A stretch of 64,000 nucleotides of DNA from JAITWN01 sp964581365 (GTDB lineage: Bacteria > Pseudomonadota > Gammaproteobacteria > SZUA-140). Made by a program: the position numbers and the translations under genes. The stretch spans positions 1 through 64,000 of the forward strand of contig CAZOOF010000005.1 in NCBI GenBank assembly GCA_964581365.1, given 5' to 3'. The notes beneath the pieces were generated by a model. The model was not told the DNA's origin, did no database searches, and worked only from the letters and a program-made list of their open reading frames with translations. Positions 15,646-23,981 of this stretch are shown here, piece after piece (positions within the stretch are counted from its first letter, which is position 1; each line of letters begins with the position of its first letter).

Positions 15646-17445
15646 GGGAGGCTGGCTGTGACTCCAGCGGTTGACCACCCAGGCAGAGCCGTAAATATAG
15701 ACCTGCCATAGCAGCAGTCCGCTCAGCACCACGCTTACCGCGCCGGCTGGCGCGCTGGCACTGACCCAAGCCACCGTAAGCAGCACGAGTCCGACCAGCG
15801 CGCACTCGGTGCGTACGATGCTGGGACGGCGATCGGTATCGGCATCGTGGCGCTTCGGGGTTCGCAGAAAGCGTCCCTGGCGTCTGGTCAGCCCGAGCGC
15901 GCAGGCCATGGTCACCACCCAGGTGAGGCTCAGCAGGATCAGAAAGGCGCGGTGCGCATCCGCCAGCGAGCATTGCAGCCTGAGGCGCAGGGCCCACAGC
16001 ATCTTCAGGATGCCGAAGGTGATGAACAGGAAAGGCATGAACACTGCGCTCGCTGCAATCGGCTGCAGCAGCAGCGCCTGTCCCAGCGTATAGCTGGCAG
16101 CGCACAGCAACAGAATGCCGGTAAAGAGAAAGGTCAGCGGATCGTTGAGCCACTGCAGCGCTCCGGACCAGTAGTCGAACTTCTGGGCAAACGTCAGTCG
16201 TCCGCTCCGGTCCCACAGGCGGGATCCCGGCAGAAGCTTCTTCCAGTGCAGACGCAGCACCTGCATGCCGCCGAATGCCCAGCGGAAGCGCTGCCTGCGC
16301 AGACCTTCGAAATCGAGCGGCATCAGACCCCTTCCGTAGGACCGATCGACGAATACCGACTCATAGCCGAGATTCAACATCTTGAGGGCGACCTCGGCGT
16401 CTTCGGTGATGCACCACTCATCCCAGCCGCCGACACGATTCAGCACGCTCCTGCGTATGAGCCCCATGGTGCCGGTGAAGATGATCCCGTTGCGTTCGTT
16501 GCGAGAGGCCATCGACAGCTTGAAAAAGTACTGGTAGGAGCGATAGAGGGCCGACTGATAGGCGCAGGAATCGACATTGCGATAGTCCTGCGGAGTCTGC
16601 ACGAATGCCACCTTCGGGTTGAGGAAGAATCCGATGAGATCGCGCAGATAGTTTCGTTCCACGATGTAATCGGCATCCACGACGCCGATGATCTCCGTGT
16701 CGGGGGAAACCTGCGTCAGCGCGAAATTGAGCGCCCCCGATTTGTAGCCCGGCCAGTTCTCAAGATGAAAGAAGCGAAAGCCGAGTCGCCGGCAGTGTTC
16801 CTGCACCGGACGCCATACGTCCGGGTCGCGCGTGTTGTCGTCGATGACGATGACTTCGTAGTTCGGATAGTCGAGTGACGCCAGTGCGTCGAGCGTCCGG
16901 ATCACCAGTTCCGGCGGTTCGTTGTAGGCAGGTACATGCAGGGAAACGCGGGGCGTGTATCCGGGGACCGGGCGGGGGGTGAAGCGGCGATTCCAGCGTA
17001 TCCGGCACAGCACATCGATCACTTCAAAGGCATGAGCCACCATCAGCAGCAGGGATGCGGATACCAGCGTCATCAGCATGAGGGCAAAGGCCAGGGCCAG
17101 CGGGCCGGGCGAGGAGGTGATGCTTACCTGCGTCACATAGGCAAGATAGCTCGATACCCAGACGATGACGCTGGCGAAGCACGTCTGTCCGATGGCGTTC
17201 CAGTTTGGTGCGCAGGATATGACCACCAGTCCGGCGGCAAGGATAACGAGGATGGCGCCGCCATCGGGCGATCTGCCGGTTGCGGCAACGGTCAGCCACC
17301 AGGCGCAGCCGATGATAATCGCCAGGCACGCCACCGACAGCGCCGGGTGTCCGATCTTTACCCGGTGACCGGCACTGATGAGCAGCGCAACACTGCACAG
17401 CAGGGCGCCGACCGAGAGATGGACGAGATCGATCAGTTCAGGCAT
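15424..17445 (-). CDS. Membrane-bound GT2 glycosyltransferase (cellulose synthase-like)
   Basis: A 673-residue processive family 2 glycosyltransferase for an exopolysaccharide. Four or so N-terminal membrane segments (residues 8-140) precede the GT2 domain (about 165-395) with VPAYNE, IDDNT, the metal site DAD (257-259), TED (347-349) and QRFRW (385-389), followed by several membrane helices to about residue 600. The DXD, TED and QXXRW set is the hallmark of processive beta-glycan synthases. No PilZ domain was seen. The last 73 residues overlap the BcsS-like gene and look unstructured, rich in Arg, Ala and Pro. Polymer identity (cellulose or other beta-glucan) is not determinable. Confidence 0.88.
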   Translation of the reverse strand: MPELIDLVHLSVGALLCSVALLISAGHRVKIGHPALSVACLAIIIGCAWWLTVAATGRSPDGGAILVILAAGLVVISCAPNWNAIGQTCFASVIVWVSSYLAYVTQVSITSSPGPLALAFALMLMTLVSASLLLMVAHAFEVIDVLCRIRWNRRFTPRPVPGYTPRVSLHVPAYNEPPELVIRTLDALASLDYPNYEVIVIDDNTRDPDVWRPVQEHCRRLGFRFFHLENWPGYKSGALNFALTQVSPDTEIIGVVDADYIVERNYLRDLIGFFLNPKVAFVQTPQDYRNVDSCAYQSALYRSYQYFFKLSMASRNERNGIIFTGTMGLIRRSVLNRVGGWDEWCITEDAEVALKMLNLGYESVFVDRSYGRGLMPLDFEGLRRQRFRWAFGGMQVLRLHWKKLLPGSRLWDRSGRLTFAQKFDYWSGALQWLNDPLTFLFTGILLLCAASYTLGQALLLQPIAASAVFMPFLFITFGILKMLWALRLRLQCSLADAHRAFLILLSLTWVVTMACALGLTRRQGRFLRTPKRHDADTDRRPSIVRTECALVGLVLLTVAWVSASAPAGAVSVVLSGLLLWQVYIYGSAWVVNRWSHSQPPSEKSGKLDAAVRGMLPVRAPLVPDDDAHAAGTPRELDHQPGAVTVRLLRAHADQLTAERELRGHRPPNSRAAP

Positions 17446-17688
17446 GTGTATCGATCTTCCTGTGTGCGAATGAAACGCCGCGACAGTGCTGATCGAGCCG
17501 GCTTCCTGCCGCGATCCCGAATACGTGTCTGATTCTATCCGTCAGTGACGGTCGGCGTAATGCGGAATTTTCCGGCCTTACGCAAACCCGCGTACGGGTT
17601 CGCGAGCCCATGTCATGGGCACTCCCGGCTCGGTGCTTGTCAAAACCCTTGAGTGATGTCGGAGCGGACGTGTCCGCGGGAGGATGAC

Positions 17689-18129
17689 GTGATCGCTATG
17701 CATCGGGAGCTGCCTGTGCTCCGGCTGGAGGACCAGCATGGCGCGCTGGTGTCGACCTGGCAGTTCAAGCACCAGCACCCACTGGTCATTGCGTTCCTTG
17801 GAGCGGACGCTTCCCTGGTCGCCAGCTTCACCGAACGAATCGACGGCTATCGCTCGGTCAATGCCCGGGTGCTGGCCGTAATGCAGGGGAGTCGGGCGGA
17901 CGCTGGTCCGATTGATGCGCCGTTTCCCGTGCTTGCCGACGACCGCGGGGAGGTGACGTGCCGATATGCCGGCGTCGCGCCAGCGACCATCGTGACCGAT
18001 GCCTACGGCGTGCTCGAAGGACTGTTCGCCGGACCGCCGGACCATGATCGGATCATCAGGCTCGTCCGGCGTCTGGAGATGCGCTGTCCCGAATGCGGCG
18101 TGCCGGAATGGCCGGCCGACACGCAGTAG
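17689..18129 (+). CDS. Peroxiredoxin/thioredoxin-fold-like protein lacking the peroxidatic cysteine
   Basis: A 146-residue protein that resembles the AhpC/TSA fold (LPVLRLEDQHGALVSTWQF, PLVIAFLGADASL, FPVLADDRGEVTCRYAGV). The PxxxTxxC active site is replaced by FLGADASLVASFT, so a normal peroxidase reaction is unlikely. A CPECG motif close to the C terminus could bind metal or be redox-active. GTG 17689 is chosen because GGGAGGA lies 5 bases upstream and family members start near here; ATG 17656 is possible. It lies 131 bases upstream of the hybrid kinase. Confidence 0.6.
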   Translation: MIAMHRELPVLRLEDQHGALVSTWQFKHQHPLVIAFLGADASLVASFTERIDGYRSVNARVLAVMQGSRADAGPIDAPFPVLADDRGEVTCRYAGVAPATIVTDAYGVLEGLFAGPPDHDRIIRLVRRLEMRCPECGVPEWPADTQ

Positions 18130-18260
18130 CCATGTCCTGTCCGGACTGGCGGCAAGCCCCGGATCGGGGGCTCGGGGCGTCATGACACCGTTCAAATGTG
18201 ATTCCGCAGAAGCCGTGCCGATGCTAGTATCTTGGGAATCTCGCCTCCGGAGACGAGCCG

Positions 18261-20804
18261 ATGCCTGTGTCTTCTCCCCAAGAGGACACCGCAAGGACAC
18301 CATTCGGCCAGTCGTCGCATGAGCGCATGCGACATCTGGAAGCGCTTTATCGCCTGCTCGAACGCATGTATCGGGCAGATTCCCTCTCCTGCATCTACAC
18401 CGAGGCCGTCGAAGCGACACGGACTGCCCTCGATTGCGACGGTGTTGCGCTTCTGCTCGGCGATGAGGGTCGCGGATGGCGCTGCGCGGCGGCCATCGAC
18501 TTCCCCGCCGAGTCCTGCCGCGCCCTGAGCCGATCGCTCCCCGGCCTGCGCGCCGGCCATGGTCCCGGACCCATATGCATCTGCCCACAGGCGGATGTCG
18601 ATGCGGCTCTGCTCGACGCTTTGCAGCGCGAACGGCTGGAGTCGCTCTGTCTGGTTTCTCTCGTCGTGGACGGATCGCCGCTGGGTGAGCTCGCAGCCGG
18701 CTTCCGTACACCGCGTGCTCTAGATCCCAGTGAGATCGAGGTCGCCAGTGCGATAGCCCGTCATCTGACGCTCGCCATGGAGCGCCAGATGGCGCAGGAC
18801 CGTCTTCGAGAGAACGAAGAGCGGATCCGGCGCGAGCTGTCGGCTCGTCGGCGCGCGGAACATGCTTTGCGCGACAGTGAAAGCCGGCTCCGCTTCGCCC
18901 TCGAAGCCGGGCGCATGGGCACCTGGGAATGGAGTATCCATAGCGGCCGCATGGTGTGGTCACCGAGTCTCGAACGCATTCATGGCCTGCAGCCCGGCTC
19001 TTTCCCCGGCACCTTCGCCGCTTACGCGGATGACATGCATCCGGAAGATCGCGACGAGGTGCTCGCATCGATCCATCGGGCGGTCGCCCGCAATATCGAG
19101 CATCGCATGGAATACCGGATCATCTGGCCCGACGGCAGCATCCATTGGGTGGAGGCGCGCGGGAGAGCATTCCTGGATGAAGATGGCGAGCCGGAGCGCA
19201 TGATCGGGCTGTGCATGGACATCACCGAGCGCAAGCGGGTGGAGCAGCGGATCACCGCCCTCGGCAATGATCTGCGCCGCCGGGTGGAGGAACTCGATGC
19301 CCTGCTCGAAGTGCTGCCGGTGGGGGTACTGGTCGCTCATGATCCGGATTGCCGGCATATCAGCATGAATCCGGCGGCTGCCGAACTGCTCGAGCTGCCC
19401 GTGCATGTGAACCCCTCGCGTACCGGGGAGCAGGCGGATCAGCTGCCGTTTCGCGTGCTGCGAGACGGATCGCCCGTCCCGCCCGAAGAGATGCCGATGC
19501 AGCGAGCGGCGCGGACGGGAAAGCCGGTGCGGGGTGAGATGCTCGAAATCGCTCTGGCCGATACCATCCGCTTCGAGTACATCACCGCCGTGCCCCTGTT
19601 CGATGACGGCGGGCGCGTGCGCGGCGCGTTGGGCGCAATGATCGACATGACCGAGCGCAAGCGCTTCGAGGACGCATTGCGGGCCGCGGATCAGCGCAAG
19701 GACGAGTTCCTCGCCACGCTGGCGCACGAACTGCGCAATCCGCTGGCGCCGATACGCAACGCGATCGAGATCCTGCGGCTGGGGCCGGACTCGAGCATAG
19801 ATCCACGGGTTCCGCAGGGAGTTATCGATCGGCAGATCCGCCATATGACACGCCTGCTCGACGATCTGCTGGATGTGTCCCGGATTTCCTATAACAAGAT
19901 CGAATTGCGTCGGGAACGCATCGAGTTCATGACGCCGGTGCAGAGTGCGCTGGAAACCAGCCGTCCACTGATCGAGGAAAGAGGACACCGGTTCGTCGTT
20001 TCGATGCCGGAGGATGTGCTGTGGCTGTATGCGGATCCGGTGCGCCTGGCCCAGGTGTTTTCCAATCTGGTCAGTAATGCGGCCAAGTACACACCCGCCG
20101 GCGGTCTCATCGAGTTCGGTGCGGTACGCGAAGGGGATGAACTGCTGGTGTCGGTGAAGGATAACGGCGTCGGTATCTCGCCGGCGATGAGAAGCCAGAT
20201 CTTCGGTATGTTTTCGCGCGGCAGCGGCTCGATCGAGCGTGCCGAAGGCGGGCTCGGTATCGGCCTTTCGCTGGCTCGCGCGCTGGTCGAACTGCATGGT
20301 GGCAGGATCGATGTGCGCAGTGAGGGAGAGGGCAGGGGCAGCGAATTCATGGTGCGTTTGCCGCTTGCATCAGGCATGGACCGCGGCGAGCCGGCTGATG
20401 CGGACTCGATGGAGCCGTCCGCTGCAGCTACTGCACGGCGCGTCCTGGTGGTGGATGATCTCAAGGACAGTGCCGACAGTCTGGCAGTGTTGCTCCGGGT
20501 CACGGGTAACAAGGCATGGACGGCTCACGATGGCAGAAGTGCGCTGGAAGCCGCCGAGCGCCTGCGTCCGGACGTGGCGCTGCTCGATATCGGCATGCCC
20601 GATCTCGACGGTTACGAGGTGTGCCGTCGTATGCGCCAGACCCCGTGGGGCAGGGATATGATGCTGATTGCGCTGACTGGCTGGGGACAGGAAGGCGACC
20701 GGCGGAGGAGCCTGGAAGCAGGCTTCGATCACCATCTGGTCAAACCGGTAGAGATTCCCGCGCTGATGAGACTGCTCGAACAGACGGGTGACGGGCAACC
20801 TTGA
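18261..20804 (+). CDS. Hybrid sensor histidine kinase (GAF-PAS-PAS-HisKA-HATPase-REC)
   Basis: An 847-residue signalling protein without membrane segments, so a cytoplasmic sensor. In order: GAF-like domain (about 30-170), a short coiled coil, PAS with PAC (about 205-325, ending GLCMDITERKR), a second PAS (about 335-465, ending GAMIDMTERKR), HisKA with phospho-His489 in LAHELRNPLAP, HATPase with N box SNLVSNAAKYTP and G boxes DNGVGIS and GGLGIGLSLA, and a receiver domain with phospho-Asp776 in LLDIGMPDLDGYE and the late Lys in VKPVEIP. The phosphorelay output is unknown: no HPt or response regulator gene is adjacent. ATG 18261 is preceded by CGGAGACG. Confidence 0.92.
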   Translation: MPVSSPQEDTARTPFGQSSHERMRHLEALYRLLERMYRADSLSCIYTEAVEATRTALDCDGVALLLGDEGRGWRCAAAIDFPAESCRALSRSLPGLRAGHGPGPICICPQADVDAALLDALQRERLESLCLVSLVVDGSPLGELAAGFRTPRALDPSEIEVASAIARHLTLAMERQMAQDRLRENEERIRRELSARRRAEHALRDSESRLRFALEAGRMGTWEWSIHSGRMVWSPSLERIHGLQPGSFPGTFAAYADDMHPEDRDEVLASIHRAVARNIEHRMEYRIIWPDGSIHWVEARGRAFLDEDGEPERMIGLCMDITERKRVEQRITALGNDLRRRVEELDALLEVLPVGVLVAHDPDCRHISMNPAAAELLELPVHVNPSRTGEQADQLPFRVLRDGSPVPPEEMPMQRAARTGKPVRGEMLEIALADTIRFEYITAVPLFDDGGRVRGALGAMIDMTERKRFEDALRAADQRKDEFLATLAHELRNPLAPIRNAIEILRLGPDSSIDPRVPQGVIDRQIRHMTRLLDDLLDVSRISYNKIELRRERIEFMTPVQSALETSRPLIEERGHRFVVSMPEDVLWLYADPVRLAQVFSNLVSNAAKYTPAGGLIEFGAVREGDELLVSVKDNGVGISPAMRSQIFGMFSRGSGSIERAEGGLGIGLSLARALVELHGGRIDVRSEGEGRGSEFMVRLPLASGMDRGEPADADSMEPSAAATARRVLVVDDLKDSADSLAVLLRVTGNKAWTAHDGRSALEAAERLRPDVALLDIGMPDLDGYEVCRRMRQTPWGRDMMLIALTGWGQEGDRRRSLEAGFDHHLVKPVEIPALMRLLEQTGDGQP

Positions 20805-20811
20805 AGTGCAG

Positions 20812-20838
20812 CCGCTCCCCGGTCGAGCCGGGGAGCGG
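20812..20838. terminator. Convergent hairpin between the hybrid kinase and ompA-like genes
   Basis: An 11-bp perfect inverted repeat (CCGCTCCCCGG / CCGGGGAGCGG) with a 5-base loop sits in the 53-base gap between two convergent genes. There is no clear U tract on either side, so it may act as a transcription barrier or mRNA 3' stabiliser rather than a strong intrinsic terminator. Confidence 0.5.
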
Positions 20839-20857
20839 TGCATTCATCGCCTTCTGC

Positions 20858-22093
20858 TTACTTCTTGATTTGCAACTCCACCCGGCGATTCGCCGCCCGG
20901 CCCTCGGCGGTGGCGTTGTCTGCCACCGGGCGGTCCGGACCGTAGCCCGCGGCGGTGAGGCGATCGGCGGCTACACCCTTGGAGATCAGGTATTCGCGAA
21001 CGGTCTCGGCACGCTGCCGTGACAGGCGGAGGTTGAATTCCCGCGGTCCGGTGATGTCGGAGTGGCCACCGACTTCGGCGGTGATCTCCGGATGCTTGAG
21101 CAGCGTTGCAGCCGTCTCATCCAGCACGGCCCGGGATTCGTCGAGCAGACGGGCTGAAGAGGTTTCGAAGTTCACCCCTTCCAGCGAGATGACTTCCTTG
21201 ATCTCGCATCCACGCACGTCCACCTTGACTCCCGTGGCGGTGTCCGGGCAGCGATCGAGGCGGTCGACCACGCCGTCGCCATCGCTGTCGATTTCACAAC
21301 CGGAGGCATCCACCCTGGCGCCCGCGACGGTATCCGGACAGCGATCATCGACATCCGGTACGCCATCGCCGTCGGCATCGGGTTCGCAGCCGCGCTCATC
21401 CACGGCGGCGCCAGCGCGCGTACCGGGGCAGGCATCGCTATCATCCGGCACGCCGTCGCCGTCGGAGTCGGCGACCACGGGCGCCGGTTCCGGCTCGGCG
21501 ACTGCGGCTACCGGGGCAGGGGCCGGCGCGGGTTCCGGCGCCGCGGAGCTGCGTCCGAAGGGAATATGCAGGCCCACGCTCACGACCCAGTCGCCGAAGC
21601 CATCGTCTTCGGTGGGAATGGTGTCATTGTCGCCATCCCAGCGATAGCGTACTTCGCCGCGCAGGCTCATCGAATCGCCCGCGCTGGTCAGGAAGCCAAG
21701 GCCGGCGTTGGCCATCAGATTGGTGGTGTTGTCGCCGGGCAGGCGATTGTGCATCGCGCCGGCGCCGATGAGAGCATAGGGGGAAAAACTGCGCTTGCGG
21801 CTGAAGAAGTACAGACCGTCGAGGGCGACACCGCGCTGCTGGTAGGCGCCGGCGCCATTCTCAAAGTCGAGATTGTCCGCTTCGAGGTTGAGTTCGAGGT
21901 TCCAGCGCTCGCTCATTTCGCGACCGATGCCGATCTGAATGCCGAAATCGTCGTCGGCATTGCGATCATCATCGGCGAACACATAGTTGAGTGCCGGGGC
22001 GATGTACCAGGAGCGCTGCTCCATGGCGTTGGCGCAGGACGAGCCGATGCCGAACGCTAAAACCGTACACAATGCGGGGTACAATTTTGCCAC
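20858..22093 (-). CDS. OmpA-like outer membrane protein with calcium-binding TSP3 repeats
   Basis: A 411-residue envelope protein: signal peptide (about 1-23, ending SSCANA), an eight-strand OmpA-type barrel (WYIAPALNYVFADDD through VVSVGLHIPFGR), a Pro/Ala hinge, three DSDGDGVPD-type calcium repeats each closing with a Cys-containing GCE, and a C-terminal OmpA peptidoglycan-binding domain (GHSDITGPREFNLRLSRQRA, then RRVELQIKK). It tethers the outer membrane to the wall. GTG 22093 is chosen because GGGAG precedes it and the signal peptide starts there. A perfect -35 (TTGACA, minus strand, 22175-22180) lies upstream. Confidence 0.9.
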   Translation of the reverse strand: MAKLYPALCTVLAFGIGSSCANAMEQRSWYIAPALNYVFADDDRNADDDFGIQIGIGREMSERWNLELNLEADNLDFENGAGAYQQRGVALDGLYFFSRKRSFSPYALIGAGAMHNRLPGDNTTNLMANAGLGFLTSAGDSMSLRGEVRYRWDGDNDTIPTEDDGFGDWVVSVGLHIPFGRSSAAPEPAPAPAPVAAVAEPEPAPVVADSDGDGVPDDSDACPGTRAGAAVDERGCEPDADGDGVPDVDDRCPDTVAGARVDASGCEIDSDGDGVVDRLDRCPDTATGVKVDVRGCEIKEVISLEGVNFETSSARLLDESRAVLDETAATLLKHPEITAEVGGHSDITGPREFNLRLSRQRAETVREYLISKGVAADRLTAAGYGPDRPVADNATAEGRAANRRVELQIKK

Positions 22094-22174
22094 AATTATT
22101 TTTCTCCCTTCAGGTAATTTGGCTGGAGTCTTTGTGCTCCAGGCAACATGGAAGATGAGAGATAGCGCCAATGA

Positions 22175-22180
22175 TGTCAA
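22175..22180 (-). promoter_or_regulatory. Possible -35 element for the OmpA-like gene
   Basis: A perfect TTGACA on the minus strand, about 82 bases upstream of the GTG start. The matching -10 (CATCTT at 17-base spacing) is poor. The rest of 22094-22318 holds no recognised gene. Confidence 0.35.
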
Positions 22181-22318
22181 GCGCCCCGGTGGTAGCGGTG
22201 AAACCGCTTGACGAAGCGCGAAGAGTGCTCGCCCGCGCGCGCAGCGGAGGTGTGTGAATGCTGGCCGGCACAGGCGTGAACCAGCTCGATTGCAGGGGCC
22301 GGAGCAGGCTTCGCGGCG

Positions 22319-22936
22319 TCAGCTCGGTTCGAGCAGATACTCTTGCAGACCGTTGCGCAGCAGGATGCTGCGGGAGACTCGGAAGCCTGGAAATCTTTCC
22401 ATGAGGCGTGTCAGCCCCTGTCTTGGACCCACGCGTTCCTCGTCTGTCCGTCGCCGCATGGCGATGCCACCCGGCTCGATGCGAAAAGCGTGGGGAACCC
22501 TCGGGATACGCGCCTGGGTGGAAATGAGAGCGTGCACGAGCAGTCGAGGAGATCCGATCGTTCGCAGGCGGTCCGCCAGTCGCGGCAGCTCGTCCGGAGG
22601 GATGTAGTCGAACAGCGTCCAGGCCAGAACCAGATCGAAACCCCGGCCGGGCGGCGCCGGAAGCAGTTCCGAAGGCAAGGGACAGCACGCGCCTTCATCA
22701 TTGACAGCGCTGGCGTCGGCAATGAGCGTTTCCAGCGTATCGAACAGATCCGCAACGTGTACGCGGGAGGAAAAGCGGAGCAGGAATTCGATGTTGGCAG
22801 CGATGCCGGGGCCCAGGTCGAGTATGCAGTTGCCGGTACCAGGAAGCTTCTCTATCGCCGCCTCCAGTGCGAGCGAACGGAAAGGCGCGGCATCCGGAGG
22901 CGCGCCTTTCACCGGCATGGTGCCGCGGGCGGCCAT
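22319..22936 (-). CDS. SAM-dependent methyltransferase-like protein
   Basis: A 205-residue class I methyltransferase-like fold: CILDLGPGIAANIEFLL is the SAM-binding loop, HVADLF is the acidic end of strand 2, and FDLVLAWTLFDYIPPDEL is the region around strand 4. The substrate is unknown. The ATG overlaps the bactofilin stop codon by one base (TGATG), so translation is probably coupled and a function in cell-envelope or cytoskeletal assembly is conceivable. No close family was recognised. Confidence 0.7.
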   Translation of the reverse strand: MAARGTMPVKGAPPDAAPFRSLALEAAIEKLPGTGNCILDLGPGIAANIEFLLRFSSRVHVADLFDTLETLIADASAVNDEGACCPLPSELLPAPPGRGFDLVLAWTLFDYIPPDELPRLADRLRTIGSPRLLVHALISTQARIPRVPHAFRIEPGGIAMRRRTDEERVGPRQGLTRLMERFPGFRVSRSILLRNGLQEYLLEPS

Positions 22937-23418
22937 CAGCCGACGGCGGTGATGCGCTCCGGCTGAGGAGTATCGTCCGAGGTTGATGGCTTATCCGGTG
23001 TCTCGGACTTGCGTTCGCCACGGCCTTCCATGTCGACGCTACCCCTGAAGGAGCATCCGTCTTCCATCGTCAGTCGCGGGGCCACGATGTTGCCGCGCAC
23101 CACGCCGCTGGCGCGGATGATCACTTGCTCTTCGGCGTGCAGATTGCCGTCCACCTGGCCTTCGATACGGATCACCTTCGCATGCGCGTCAGCGAGGAGG
23201 CGACCGTTCTTGCCTACCAGCACACTGTGCTGCCTGACGGTAATGGTTCCCTCCACCGTGCCCTCGATGGTGAGATTCTCATCGCCGGTCACATCTCCCT
23301 TGATGTGGATGGTAGAACCGATGACCGCCTGAACCCGTGGCTCCTGCGGAAGCCGATCGATGCTGGAGACGTTTGATGCGGCAGTATCATGCGCGGGACT
23401 ATCCGATTTCCTGAACAT
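22936..23418 (-). CDS. Bactofilin (polymer-forming cytoskeletal protein)
   Basis: A 160-residue protein with an unstructured N-terminal stretch and a right-handed beta-helix built from repeated short strands: VIGSTIHIKGDVTGDENLTI, EGTVEGTITVRQHSVLV, RIEGQVDGNLHAEEQVII, RASGVVRGNIVAPRLTM. This is the DUF583/bactofilin pattern; such proteins polymerise without nucleotide and scaffold wall enzymes or appendages at the membrane. The C-terminal tail is charged and flexible. ATG 23418 follows GGAG; the longer upstream frame is not conserved-looking. Confidence 0.93.
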   Translation of the reverse strand: MFRKSDSPAHDTAASNVSSIDRLPQEPRVQAVIGSTIHIKGDVTGDENLTIEGTVEGTITVRQHSVLVGKNGRLLADAHAKVIRIEGQVDGNLHAEEQVIIRASGVVRGNIVAPRLTMEDGCSFRGSVDMEGRGERKSETPDKPSTSDDTPQPERITAVG

Positions 23419-23569
23419 AATTTTCTCCGTCAGTAAGTCGTCAGTTTGCGCCTTACGACTGCAATCGTCGTGCCATCGGTCGGGATCAAACGGATTAAAC
23501 TCGGAGCGCTGCTGGCTGTCTAATCCGGTATCCACTCCAAAACAGAGTGAAAGCTCTGGGGAGGAAACC

Positions 23570-23938
23570 ATGGAAACCGTTAGAACGCGTCTTGGTGTCA
23601 TCCAGAATCTCGCTCTTACCGATCGTCTGCTGCGCCTGGTACTGACAGCGCTGCTGCTCGCCTGGCCCATGATCGATCTGCTGGTGGCAGGCAATGTTCT
23701 GAACGGCTGGCATGCTGCTTCCTGGCTGGTCTCGGCGTATATCGGGCTGACCGGTTTCGTCGGCTGGGATCCGCTCTACCATCTGTTCGGCTACCGAAGC
23801 TGCTCGATCGATTCCGAACGGAACCAGTGCGGCACGCTCCCGTATCAGGTCGACGCCGCGATGGGGCATCATCCGGTCCCGAAGCGGGATTTCGATCACA
23901 GCCTTGCGGGTGCGACTCATCCCGAGCGGAAGGACTGA
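23570..23938 (+). CDS. DUF2892-type small inner membrane protein
   Basis: A 122-residue protein with two hydrophobic segments (RLVLTALLLAWPMIDLLV and WLVSAYIGLTGFVG) followed by the typical WDPLYHLFGYRSC, as in the DUF2892 domain of YgaP-like proteins. The 40-residue C-terminal tail is polar with His and Arg and unrecognised. ATG 23570 follows GGGGAGGAA. It is divergent from the bactofilin gene; the 151-base intergenic region should hold both promoters. Its function is unknown. Confidence 0.8.
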   Translation: METVRTRLGVIQNLALTDRLLRLVLTALLLAWPMIDLLVAGNVLNGWHAASWLVSAYIGLTGFVGWDPLYHLFGYRSCSIDSERNQCGTLPYQVDAAMGHHPVPKRDFDHSLAGATHPERKD

Positions 23939-23981
23939 GCGGAGAGGAAAACTGGCCCCCGGAGTAGTGGGGGCCGCAGCT

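Noticed and set aside
17578..19068. 496-codon minus-strand frame across the redoxin-like gene and the start of the hybrid kinase
   Set aside because: Arg/Cys/His-rich low-complexity translation, no motif, opposite a clear GAF domain gene.
21180..21475. DNA tandem repeats inside the ompA-like gene as a mobile or regulatory repeat
   Set aside because: They are codons for the three TSP3 calcium repeats of the protein.
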